A stretch of 64,000 nt of DNA, taken from NCBI GenBank assembly GCA_023091665.1, contig JALJCQ010000039.1, positions 1 through 64,000 on the forward strand. Reading direction: 5' to 3'. The position numbers and the translations under genes are program-made. The notes beneath the pieces were generated by a model, which made no database searches, was not told the origin of the DNA, and was given only the letters and a program-made list of their open reading frames with translations. The stretch's first letter is position 1; each line of letters starts with the position of its first letter. This document shows, piece by piece, positions 8,817 through 17,796 of the stretch. Source of the DNA: Pythium myriotylum (taxonomy: Eukaryota > Oomycota > Peronosporomycetes > Pythiales > Pythiaceae).

Positions 8817-9054
8817 GAAGGTTCGAGAACGTTCGACCGAACATTCGAGAATATTCCCGAGAATGTTCGCAGAATGTTCAACCCAGGACGTCGAATATTC
8901 TCACGTGTCTCAAGACCCCAGCAGCACAGACACGCAGACCCAGAACACTCAAGTTCCTGTCCAGCCCTAGAACCCAGAAGCGTAGGACTCTAGCGTAGGA
9001 CTTTAGCGTAGGCACCCGGGGGCGAGGTCGGCGGTCTTCCTCAGTTTTCAATTT
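8817..9054 (+). promoter_or_regulatory. Heat-shock-element array, copy 3 (one half-site shifted)
   Basis: As in copy 1, but an extra C at about 8870 breaks the spacing of the last GAA/TTC pair. The initiator is at 9040-9054. Confidence 0.5.
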
Positions 9055-9139
9055 TCCACTCAGCACGAAGACGCCCACCGATGGGTCGTAGTTTCCCTGA
9101 CCAAGTCTTTGCAAGTCACTTCAAGCCTCTCTAAACCCT

Positions 9140-9160
9140 AAACCCTAAACCCTAAACCCT
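9140..9160. repeat. Interstitial telomere repeats
   Basis: Three perfect repeats between copy 3 and a 58-bp remnant. Confidence 0.9.
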
Positions 9161-9218
9161 TGGGTCGTAGTTTCCCTGACCAAGTCTTTGCAAGTCACTT
9201 CAAGCCTCTCTAAACCCT
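9161..9218 (+). mobile_element. PLE 3'-end remnant, 58 bp
   Basis: Starts exactly at TGGGTCGTAG, the same base at which copies 3 and 11 resume after their deletions, and ends in TAAACCCT. Confidence 0.88.
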
Positions 9219-9235
9219 AAACCCTAAACCCTAAA
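9219..9235. repeat. Interstitial telomere repeats
   Basis: About two and a half heptamers that merge into the telomere-like tract opening the next fragment, so the boundary is uncertain by a few bases. Confidence 0.75.
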
Positions 9236-9681
9236 CCCTCAACCCCAAACCCTACCCTAAACCCTAAACCCAGACGAAAATTTCGGCCAACCCAGTCGAA
9301 AAGTTTGTCGAAGGTTCGAGAACGTTCGACCGAACATTCGAGAATATTCCCGAGAATGTTCGAGAATGTTCAACCCAGGACGTCGAATATTCTCACGTGT
9401 CTCAAGACCCCAGCAGCACAGACACGCAGACCCAGAACACTCAAGTTCCTGTCCAGCCCTAGAACCCAGAAGCGTAGGACTCTAGCGTAGGACTTTAGCG
9501 TAGGCACCCGGGGGCGAGGTCGGCGGTCTTCCTCAGTTTTCAATTTTCCACTCAGCACGAAGACGCCCACCGACGAAGACATCAAGTCGAAAGAGCCCCT
9601 GCATCTGTAATAGAGCAACTCTTTGGGTCGTAGTTTCCCTGACCAAGTCTTTGCAAGTCACTTCAAGCCTCTCTAAACCCT
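9236..9681 (+). mobile_element. PLE distal 3'UTR fragment, 446 bp
   Basis: Begins in the element's internal telomere-like tract and carries the whole distal 3'UTR to TAAACCCT. Copy 6 follows directly. This fragment supplies the promoter-like region upstream of the innermost run of full-length units. Confidence 0.87.
9310..9546 (+). promoter_or_regulatory. Heat-shock-element array plus initiator, upstream of copy 6
   Basis: Twelve half-sites (9310-9371) and initiator (9532-9546). It precedes ORF1 of copy 6 (9734) at the same distance as in the other tandem junctions. Confidence 0.62.
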
Positions 9682-9733
9682 AGACCAAGCCCCGCGTGAC
9701 GAAGCAATTAAGGAAAGACTCTCCATCATCGCC

Positions 9734-10642
9734 ATGGATCGTAGTCTGCCGCGCCCACTGATGAAGACCACCCTGGAGTATCTGGAGCGCTATAAGAAGC
9801 TGCACCGGAAGCTCAGCGCGAAGCAAGAGAGCCTCCGCAAGATGCAACAACAACGCGAACGCCAAGAAGTACCCAGATCCCTGCGAGTACAGGCCAAGCT
9901 TGTTGTCTCCAACGAACTCCAGACGGCCCTTCCAACTCGAGTGCTCACGCTGATGAATCAATTCGATGCTCTGAAGCTACAGTTTCAGCACCAAGCCTTC
10001 GATCTCATCCTCAGCGTACAGAAAGCCGAACTCGAACAACTTGAGCTCCAAGTTCAGAAGCTCCGAGACGATTTCCAAGATCGAGCACTTGAGTACTGCA
10101 AGCTCGCATGCAAAGCCGACCCGAACGGCAAGTATGACACTATCAACTGGGATGCCATGGAAGAAGAAGATCGAGACGAGAACGCATATGTCGACATCTA
10201 CCACCATGCCAAGGACGAGTTCGAAGCTCGCCTGACCCAGTTTGAGCTTGCGGAACGATACAGCCAAGCTGATGCGAGCATCCGACTCGTCGACAAGCAA
10301 GCCAAGCAAGCCGCGGCTGCCGACATGGAGGTGGAAACTCCAAACCAGGATCTCGTGAACGTGTTGATTGATCGCAAGCTACAATCGATCAAGAACGAAC
10401 TACGACAGCTCCGTATCGACCGGAAGGTTCCAAAGCAACAGGAACGAAAAAACGCCAGAGCTGGCGCGAAGGGTGCGACCGTCAGCAAGAACAAGAAGCA
10501 CCCTGCACCAAAGGCCGACGCCGCAAAGGGAACTTCCGCCTCAAACAGCGGAAGAAACGGCAACACGCGAAGCGCAAGCAAAAGGAAAAGGAGCAACGCC
10601 GCCGACAAACCGCCGCGCGGCGCCAAAACCGCGCGATCATAA
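9734..10642 (+). CDS. PLE ORF1 (copy 6)
   Basis: 302 aa, identical in protein sequence to copy 2 ORF1: coiled coil, then acidic patch, then basic tail. The frameshift heptamer lies at codons 239-240. Confidence 0.8.
   Translation: MDRSLPRPLMKTTLEYLERYKKLHRKLSAKQESLRKMQQQRERQEVPRSLRVQAKLVVSNELQTALPTRVLTLMNQFDALKLQFQHQAFDLILSVQKAELEQLELQVQKLRDDFQDRALEYCKLACKADPNGKYDTINWDAMEEEDRDENAYVDIYHHAKDEFEARLTQFELAERYSQADASIRLVDKQAKQAAAADMEVETPNQDLVNVLIDRKLQSIKNELRQLRIDRKVPKQQERKNARAGAKGATVSKNKKHPAPKADAAKGTSASNSGRNGNTRSASKRKRSNAADKPPRGAKTARS
10447..10504 (+). promoter_or_regulatory. -1 frameshift signal (copy 6)
   Basis: A AAA AAC at 10447-10453 in the ORF1 phase, followed by the same 7-bp stem as in copy 2. 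Confidence 0.72.
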
Positions 10643-12567
10643 GACGCGACCGCTCGGATCTCTTCAACGCCAGTTTGATCTTCGGCTGTCGTAGGGCTTG
10701 TGATGTGGACGCATTGCCTCGCAATCTCGCGTTCCACAATCTCACACCACGTGGCACCAAGATTCCACCAGGTCTGAAGAGACTCCTGGGTCTGAACCTC
10801 AAGTTCTGCCCGACACCTCCGCCGCAACGCTCTTCCCTCTCGCCAGTTACCATCTTCCCCAAACTCGTCCGGTCTCTTCGAATTGCAGTCCAGTTTGCTG
10901 ACTCCAGCGACCGCGACTACAACTCGAAGATCTACGTTCCAAACCTTGCTTTCCAGCCAAACCACCTGCCACGCCATCAAGAAGATTTACTGGAGTCGAT
11001 CAAGTCACACGCGACCGAACTCATTGCACAGTATCCCTTCCGACACAAGTTCAACCTCGACAGCAACCAACGCAACTTGCTACGATTGCTACGAAATGAT
11101 CCGAACTTGATGGTCGTGCAGGCAGACAAGAACCTCGGCCTGACGCTCATGCTTCGATCACAGTACACTTCCATGTGTCTTGATCACCTGAGTGACGAGG
11201 AGACATACACGCCATTGTATCGTCTTCCCAACGGACCAGAGACCCAGATCCAACGGATCGCAGCCAAAGTGAACCTGATCTACATGCTACTCAACTACCA
11301 GTACCGTGAAGATCCAGTCATCCAACGACAAGTTGCTGTCATCAAGTGTAATCCAAGTTCGTGCAAGTTAGGACGCTTCTATGGCCTGATAAAGCTCCAC
11401 AAGGAGGATCTCGCCATTCGCCCTATCATTGCCAGCTGCGGAACACCGACAGCCGGTCTCTCGAAGTGGATCGATTTCCAGTTGCAAGACATGCTCCAGC
11501 GACAGCCATCGTACCTTCGAGACTCCGACACGCTGCTGACTGAACTTCGACAGATTCAGCCCAGCCCCAAGCATCGTTTGTTCACATTTGACGCCGTCTC
11601 GCTCTACACCAACATCCCCACCAACATCGGCATCGCAACAATCAAAGCCATGCTCCAAGAAGAGAAGCATCGCTTCGAGAATGTGATCGTCCAAGGTCTC
11701 GACTACATCATGAACGAGAACTTGTTCATGTTCGGAGACTGCGTGTGGAAGCAAATCAAGGGCACCGCCATGGGAACACCATGTGCCCCCACGTACGCAT
11801 CACTCTACGTAGCGTATCACGAGCGAAGCATCCTTCGAGAGTTCAGCAACTACATCGTGCTCTACAAGCGCTACATCGACGACGTGTTTTTGATTTGGCA
11901 AGACGGAAAAGATCCCCGTGCTTTCGAACTCTTCAAGATCCGCCTCAACACGATTCCAGGACTTCGCTGGACGTACATGGAACGCGGTCGTGAAGCACCG
12001 TTTCTTGACCTCAAAATCCGCCGATCCGACACGAGATACGAGACTCGAACTCATGAGAAAGAGCTCAATCTCTATCTCTACATCGCGGCTCAAAGCGCAC
12101 ACCCTCCAGGCGTTCTGAAAGGCCTCATCATCGGCATTGTCCAGAAGTATTACCGCCAGAACACCAGGAAGGAAGATTTCCTGTCTCAAGTCAGAGCCTT
12201 CTTCCAGCGCCTGGCAGCTCGCGGATACAACTCTAACCAGCTTAGAGACCATTTCCGCGACGCCATCGAAAGAATCGCCAAGCTACAAGAAGAAGCACAA
12301 CAGACGACGCGGCCAACCACGGAACTCGGCAAGCCCAAGCAAGTCTTCTTGTCTGTGCCTTATGACCCGAACGGCCCAACTCGGAAACAACTACGAGCTA
12401 TCTATCAAGCCCACCGTATTGAAGACGAGTTCGCAGCCCACAACATCAAGATCACTGTGTGCTACCGCCGTCCACGGAACCTCCGAGACATACTCTGTCC
12501 ATCAGAGTTCAGGGCCAACATCTACGACGACCACTTCAAGAACAGCTCGGGAGATGCCATGCATTAA
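10453..12567 (+). CDS. PLE reverse transcriptase ORF2 (copy 6)
   Basis: All reverse transcriptase motifs are intact, so the unit is a candidate active element. It reads DKNLGLTL where copies 1-3 read DKNLGPTL, a change right beside motif 1. Confidence 0.86.
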   Translation, partial: RQSWREGCDRQQEQEAPCTKGRRRKGNFRLKQRKKRQHAKRKQKEKEQRRRQTAARRQNRAIIRRDRSDLFNASLIFGCRRACDVDALPRNLAFHNLTPRGTKIPPGLKRLLGLNLKFCPTPPPQRSSLSPVTIFPKLVRSLRIAVQFADSSDRDYNSKIYVPNLAFQPNHLPRHQEDLLESIKSHATELIAQYPFRHKFNLDSNQRNLLRLLRNDPNLMVVQADKNLGLTLMLRSQYTSMCLDHLSDEETYTPLYRLPNGPETQIQRIAAKVNLIYMLLNYQYREDPVIQRQVAVIKCNPSSCKLGRFYGLIKLHKEDLAIRPIIASCGTPTAGLSKWIDFQLQDMLQRQPSYLRDSDTLLTELRQIQPSPKHRLFTFDAVSLYTNIPTNIGIATIKAMLQEEKHRFENVIVQGLDYIMNENLFMFGDCVWKQIKGTAMGTPCAPTYASLYVAYHERSILREFSNYIVLYKRYIDDVFLIWQDGKDPRAFELFKIRLNTIPGLRWTYMERGREAPFLDLKIRRSDTRYETRTHEKELNLYLYIAAQSAHPPGVLKGLIIGIVQKYYRQNTRKEDFLSQVRAFFQRLAARGYNSNQLRDHFRDAIERIAKLQEEAQQTTRPTTELGKPKQVFLSVPYDPNGPTRKQLRAIYQAHRIEDEFAAHNIKITVCYRRPRNLRDILCPSEFRANIYDDHFKNSSGDAMH

Positions 12568-12886
12568 AGCCTGGACCACCCCGGACACGGATGACCGTGC
12601 CCTTCCAGCGCGCGAGAACGTGTTTAGCCTTGCTGCTACCCACTCATTTGGAACCATGCCACAGAGTATGGGGTCGTGCAGTGAAGGCTCACGGAGCGGC
12701 TGGCTTGGGATGATCCCCCTCGAAAGGGTAACAGCGAACGCTTGGCATATTGCGAGCAAATTCAAGAATGGCCGCCCGGATCGTGCACTATCTGTCTACA
12801 ACCCATCCCCGACCCTCAACCCCAAACCCTACCCTAAACCCTAAACCCAGACGAAAATTTCGGCCAACCCAGTCGAAAAGTTTGTC

Positions 12887-13123
12887 GAAGGTTCGAGAAC
12901 GTTCGACCGAACATTCGAGAATATTCCCGAGAATGTTCGAGAATGTTCAACCCAGGACGTCGAATATTCTCACGTGTCTCAAGACCCCAGCAGCACAGAC
13001 ACGCAGACCCAGAACACTCAAGTTCCTGTCCAGCCCTAGAACCCAGAAGCGTAGGACTCTAGCGTAGGACTTTAGCGTAGGCACCCGGGGGCGAGGTCGG
13101 CGGTCTTCCTCAGTTTTCAATTT
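12887..13123 (+). promoter_or_regulatory. Heat-shock-element array plus initiator, upstream of copy 7
   Basis: Half-sites 12887-12948 and initiator 13109-13123. The next ORF1 starts at 13311. Confidence 0.62.
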
Positions 13124-13310
13124 TCCACTCAGCACGAAGACGCCCACCGACGAAGACATCAAGTCGAAAGAGCCCCTGCATCTGTAATAGAGCAACTCTT
13201 TGGGTCGTAGTTTCCCTGACCAAGTCTTTGCAAGTCACTTCAAGCCTCTCTAAACCCTAGACCAAGCCCCGCGTGACGAAGCAATTAAGGAAAGACTCTC
13301 CATCATCGCC

Positions 13311-14219
13311 ATGGATCGTAGTCTGCCGCGCCCACTGATGAAGACCACCCTGGAGTATCTGGAGCGCTATAAGAAGCTGCACCGGAAGCTCAGCGCGAAG
13401 CAAGAGAGCCTCCGCAAGATGCAACAACAACGCGAACGCCAAGAAGTACCCAGATCCCTGCGAGTACAGGCCAAGCTTGTTGTCTCCAACGAACTCCAGA
13501 CGGCCCTTCCAACTCGAGTGCTCACGCTGATGAATCAATTCGATGCTCTGAAGCTACAGTTTCAGCACCAAGCCTTCGATCTCATCCTCAGCGTACAGAA
13601 AGCCGAACTCGAACAACTTGAGCTCCAAGTTCAGAAGCTCCGAGACGATTTCCAAGATCGAGCACTTGAGTACTGCAAGCTCGCATGCAAAGCCGACCCG
13701 AACGGCAAGTATGACACTATCAACTGGGATGCCATGGAAGAAGAAGATCGAGACGAGAACGCATATGTCGACATCTACCACCATGCCAAGGACGAGTTCG
13801 AAGCTCGCCTGACCCAGTTTGAGCTTGCGGAACGATACAGCCAAGCTGATGCGAGCATCCGACTCGTCGACAAGCAAGCCAAGCAAGCCGCGGCTGCCGA
13901 CATGGAGGTGGAAACTCCAAACCAGGATCTCGTGAACGTGTTGATTGATCGCAAGCTACAATCGATCAAGAACGAACTACGACAGCTCCGTATCGACCGG
14001 AAGGTTCCAAAGCAACAGGAACGAAAAAACGCCAGAGCTGGCGCGAAGGGTGCGACCGTCAGCAAGAACAAGAAGCACCCTGCACCAAAGGCCGACGCCG
14101 CAAAGGGAACTTCCGCCTCAAACAGCGGAAGAAACGGCAACACGCGAAGCGCAAGCAAAAGGAAAAGGAGCAACGCCGCCGACAAACCGCCGCGCGGCGC
14201 CAAAACCGCGCGATCATAA
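13311..14219 (+). CDS. PLE ORF1 (copy 7)
   Basis: Identical 302-aa product to copy 6. Confidence 0.8.
   Translation: MDRSLPRPLMKTTLEYLERYKKLHRKLSAKQESLRKMQQQRERQEVPRSLRVQAKLVVSNELQTALPTRVLTLMNQFDALKLQFQHQAFDLILSVQKAELEQLELQVQKLRDDFQDRALEYCKLACKADPNGKYDTINWDAMEEEDRDENAYVDIYHHAKDEFEARLTQFELAERYSQADASIRLVDKQAKQAAAADMEVETPNQDLVNVLIDRKLQSIKNELRQLRIDRKVPKQQERKNARAGAKGATVSKNKKHPAPKADAAKGTSASNSGRNGNTRSASKRKRSNAADKPPRGAKTARS
14024..14081 (+). promoter_or_regulatory. -1 frameshift signal (copy 7)
   Basis: A AAA AAC at 14024-14030 in phase with ORF1, with the conserved downstream stem. Confidence 0.72.
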
Positions 14220-16144
14220 GACGCGACCGCTCGGATCTCTTCAACGCCAGTTTGATCTTCGGCTGTCGTAGGGCTTGTGATGTGGACGCATTGCCTCGCA
14301 ATCTCGCGTTCCACAATCTCACACCACGTGGCACCAAGATTCCACCAGGTCTGAAGAGACTCCTGGGTCTGAACCTCAAGTTCTGCCCGACACCTCCGCC
14401 GCAACGCTCTTCCCTCTCGCCAGTTACCATCTTCCCCAAACTCGTCCGGTCTCTTCGAATTGCAGTCCAGTTTGCTGACTCCAGCGACCGCGACTACAAC
14501 TCGAAGATCTACGTTCCAAACCTTGCTTTCCAGCCAAACCACCTGCCACGCCATCAAGAAGATTTACTGGAGTCGATCAAGTCACACGCGACCGAACTCA
14601 TTGCACAGTATCCCTTCCGACACAAGTTCAACCTCGACAGCAACCAACGCAACTTGCTACGATTGCTACGAAATGATCCGAACTTGATGGTCGTGCAGGC
14701 AGACAAGAACCTCGGCCTGACGCTCATGCTTCGATCACAGTACACTTCCATGTGTCTTGATCACCTGAGTGACGAGGAGACATACACGCCATTGTATCGT
14801 CTTCCCAACGGACCAGAGACCCAGATCCAACGGATCGCAGCCAAAGTGAACCTGATCTACATGCTACTCAACTACCAGTACCGTGAAGATCCAGTCATCC
14901 AACGACAAGTTGCTGTCATCAAGTGTAATCCAAGTTCGTGCAAGTTAGGACGCTTCTATGGCCTGATAAAGCTCCACAAGGAGGATCTCGCCATTCGCCC
15001 TATCATTGCCAGCTGCGGAACACCGACAGCCGGTCTCTCGAAGTGGATCGATTTCCAGTTGCAAGACATGCTCCAGCGACAGCCATCGTACCTTCGAGAC
15101 TCCGACACGCTGCTGACTGAACTTCGACAGATTCAGCCCAGCCCCAAGCATCGTTTGTTCACATTTGACGCCGTCTCGCTCTACACCAACATCCCCACCA
15201 ACATCGGCATCGCAACAATCAAAGCCATGCTCCAAGAAGAGAAGCATCGCTTCGAGAATGTGATCGTCCAAGGTCTCGACTACATCATGAACGAGAACTT
15301 GTTCATGTTCGGAGACTGCGTGTGGAAGCAAATCAAGGGCACCGCCATGGGAACACCATGTGCCCCCACGTACGCATCACTCTACGTAGCGTATCACGAG
15401 CGAAGCATCCTTCGAGAGTTCAGCAACTACATCGTGCTCTACAAGCGCTACATCGACGACGTGTTTTTGATTTGGCAAGACGGAAAAGATCCCCGTGCTT
15501 TCGAACTCTTCAAGATCCGCCTCAACACGATTCCAGGACTTCGCTGGACGTACATGGAACGCGGTCGTGAAGCACCGTTTCTTGACCTCAAAATCCGCCG
15601 ATCCGACACGAGATACGAGACTCGAACTCATGAGAAAGAGCTCAATCTCTATCTCTACATCGCGGCTCAAAGCGCACACCCTCCAGGCGTTCTGAAAGGC
15701 CTCATCATCGGCATTGTCCAGAAGTATTACCGCCAGAACACCAGGAAGGAAGATTTCCTGTCTCAAGTCAGAGCCTTCTTCCAGCGCCTGGCAGCTCGCG
15801 GATACAACTCTAACCAGCTTAGAGACCATTTCCGCGACGCCATCGAAAGAATCGCCAAGCTACAAGAAGAAGCACAACAGACGACGCGGCCAACCACGGA
15901 ACTCGGCAAGCCCAAGCAAGTCTTCTTGTCTGTGCCTTATGACCCGAACGGCCCAACTCGGAAACAACTACGAGCTATCTATCAAGCCCACCGTATTGAA
16001 GACGAGTTCGCAGCCCACAACATCAAGATCACTGTGTGCTACCGCCGTCCACGGAACCTCCGAGACATACTCTGTCCATCAGAGTTCAGGGCCAACATCT
16101 ACGACGACCACTTCAAGAACAGCTCGGGAGATGCCATGCATTAA
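14030..16144 (+). CDS. PLE reverse transcriptase ORF2 (copy 7)
   Basis: Identical in protein to copy 6 ORF2, with all catalytic motifs intact. Confidence 0.86.
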   Translation, partial: RQSWREGCDRQQEQEAPCTKGRRRKGNFRLKQRKKRQHAKRKQKEKEQRRRQTAARRQNRAIIRRDRSDLFNASLIFGCRRACDVDALPRNLAFHNLTPRGTKIPPGLKRLLGLNLKFCPTPPPQRSSLSPVTIFPKLVRSLRIAVQFADSSDRDYNSKIYVPNLAFQPNHLPRHQEDLLESIKSHATELIAQYPFRHKFNLDSNQRNLLRLLRNDPNLMVVQADKNLGLTLMLRSQYTSMCLDHLSDEETYTPLYRLPNGPETQIQRIAAKVNLIYMLLNYQYREDPVIQRQVAVIKCNPSSCKLGRFYGLIKLHKEDLAIRPIIASCGTPTAGLSKWIDFQLQDMLQRQPSYLRDSDTLLTELRQIQPSPKHRLFTFDAVSLYTNIPTNIGIATIKAMLQEEKHRFENVIVQGLDYIMNENLFMFGDCVWKQIKGTAMGTPCAPTYASLYVAYHERSILREFSNYIVLYKRYIDDVFLIWQDGKDPRAFELFKIRLNTIPGLRWTYMERGREAPFLDLKIRRSDTRYETRTHEKELNLYLYIAAQSAHPPGVLKGLIIGIVQKYYRQNTRKEDFLSQVRAFFQRLAARGYNSNQLRDHFRDAIERIAKLQEEAQQTTRPTTELGKPKQVFLSVPYDPNGPTRKQLRAIYQAHRIEDEFAAHNIKITVCYRRPRNLRDILCPSEFRANIYDDHFKNSSGDAMH

Positions 16145-16463
16145 AGCCTGGACCACCCCGGACACGGATGACCGTGCCCTTCCAGCGCGCGAGAACGTGT
16201 TTAGCCTTGCTGCTACCCACTCATTTGGAACCATGCCACAGAGTATGGGGTCGTGCAGTGAAGGCTCACGGAGCGGCTGGCTTGGGATGATCCCCCTCGA
16301 AAGGGTAACAGCGAACGCTTGGCATATTGCGAGCAAATTCAAGAATGGCCGCCCGGATCGTGCACTATCTGTCTACAACCCATCCCCGACCCTCAACCCC
16401 AAACCCTACCCTAAACCCTAAACCCAGACGAAAATTTCGGCCAACCCAGTCGAAAAGTTTGTC

Positions 16464-16700
16464 GAAGGTTCGAGAACGTTCGACCGAACATTCGAGAATA
16501 TTCCCGAGAATGTTCGAGAATGTTCAACCCAGGACGTCGAATATTCTCACGTGTCTCAAGACCCCAGCAGCACAGACACGCAGACCCAGAACACTCAAGT
16601 TCCTGTCCAGCCCTAGAACCCAGAAGCGTAGGACTCTAGCGTAGGACTTTAGCGTAGGCACCCGGGGGCGAGGTCGGCGGTCTTCCTCAGTTTTCAATTT
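16464..16700 (+). promoter_or_regulatory. Heat-shock-element array plus initiator, upstream of copy 8
   Basis: Half-sites 16464-16525 and initiator 16686-16700. ORF1 of copy 8 starts at 16888. Confidence 0.62.
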
Positions 16701-16887
16701 TCCACTCAGCACGAAGACGCCCACCGACGAAGACATCAAGTCGAAAGAGCCCCTGCATCTGTAATAGAGCAACTCTTTGGGTCGTAGTTTCCCTGACCAA
16801 GTCTTTGCAAGTCACTTCAAGCCTCTCTAAACCCTAGACCAAGCCCCGCGTGACGAAGCAATTAAGGAAAGACTCTCCATCATCGCC

Positions 16888-17796
16888 ATGGATCGTAGTC
16901 TGCCGCGCCCACTGATGAAGACCACCCTGGAGTATCTGGAGCGCTATAAGAAGCTGCACCGGAAGCTCAGCGCGAAGCAAGAGAGCCTCCGCAAGATGCA
17001 ACAACAACGCGAACGCCAAGAAGTACCCAGATCCCTGCGAGTACAGGCCAAGCTTGTTGTCTCCAACGAACTCCAGACGGCCCTTCCAACTCGAGTGCTC
17101 ACGCTGATGAATCAATTCGATGCTCTGAAGCTACAGTTTCAGCACCAAGCCTTCGATCTCATCCTCAGCGTACAGAAAGCCGAACTCGAACAACTTGAGC
17201 TCCAAGTTCAGAAGCTCCGAGACGATTTCCAAGATCGAGCACTTGAGTACTGCAAGCTCGCATGCAAAGCCGACCCGAACGGCAAGTATGACACTATCAA
17301 CTGGGATGCCATGGAAGAAGAAGATCGAGACGAGAACGCATATGTCGACATCTACCACCATGCCAAGGACGAGTTCGAAGCTCGCCTGACCCAGTTTGAG
17401 CTTGCGGAACGATACAGCCAAGCTGATGCGAGCATCCGACTCGTCGACAAGCAAGCCAAGCAAGCCGCGGCTGCCGACATGGAGGTGGAAACTCCAAACC
17501 AGGATCTCGTGAACGTGTTGATTGATCGCAAGCTACAATCGATCAAGAACGAACTACGACAGCTCCGTATCGACCGGAAGGTTCCAAAGCAACAGGAACG
17601 AAAAAACGCCAGAGCTGGCGCGAAGGGTGCGACCGTCAGCAAGAACAAGAAGCACCCTGCACCAAAGGCCGACGCCGCAAAGGGAACTTCCGCCTCAAAC
17701 AGCGGAAGAAACGGCAACACGCGAAGCGCAAGCAAAAGGAAAAGGAGCAACGCCGCCGACAAACCGCCGCGCGGCGCCAAAACCGCGCGATCATAA
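16888..17796 (+). CDS. PLE ORF1 (copy 8)
   Basis: Identical 302-aa product to copy 6. Confidence 0.8.
   Translation: MDRSLPRPLMKTTLEYLERYKKLHRKLSAKQESLRKMQQQRERQEVPRSLRVQAKLVVSNELQTALPTRVLTLMNQFDALKLQFQHQAFDLILSVQKAELEQLELQVQKLRDDFQDRALEYCKLACKADPNGKYDTINWDAMEEEDRDENAYVDIYHHAKDEFEARLTQFELAERYSQADASIRLVDKQAKQAAAADMEVETPNQDLVNVLIDRKLQSIKNELRQLRIDRKVPKQQERKNARAGAKGATVSKNKKHPAPKADAAKGTSASNSGRNGNTRSASKRKRSNAADKPPRGAKTARS
17601..17658 (+). promoter_or_regulatory. -1 frameshift signal (copy 8)
   Basis: A AAA AAC at 17601-17607 in phase with ORF1, with the conserved downstream stem. Confidence 0.72.

Larger units (their letters stand above)
6591..9139 (+). mobile_element. Telomeric Penelope-like element, copy 3 (5'-truncated, internal deletion)
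   Basis: Starts at CTCTTCAACG, just upstream of the ORF2 core, and ends in TAAACCCT. About 50 bp of the distal 3'UTR are missing at 9081/9082, where CCCACCGA joins directly to TGGGTCGTAG. This is the most diverged copy, with scattered substitutions including Q to L in the ORF2 C-terminal region. Confidence 0.88.
9682..13258 (+). mobile_element. Telomeric Penelope-like element, copy 6 (full length)
   Basis: First of four consecutive 3,577-bp units with no telomere block between them. Against copy 2 it carries the B-type differences: Pro to Leu after DKNLG, Ala to Thr in GPEAQ, Glu to Gly near the ORF2 C-terminus, and one 3'UTR change. Confidence 0.9.
13259..16835 (+). mobile_element. Telomeric Penelope-like element, copy 7 (full length)
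   Basis: By eye indistinguishable from copy 6 over its whole length, and joined to it through a single TAAACCCT. Confidence 0.9.
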
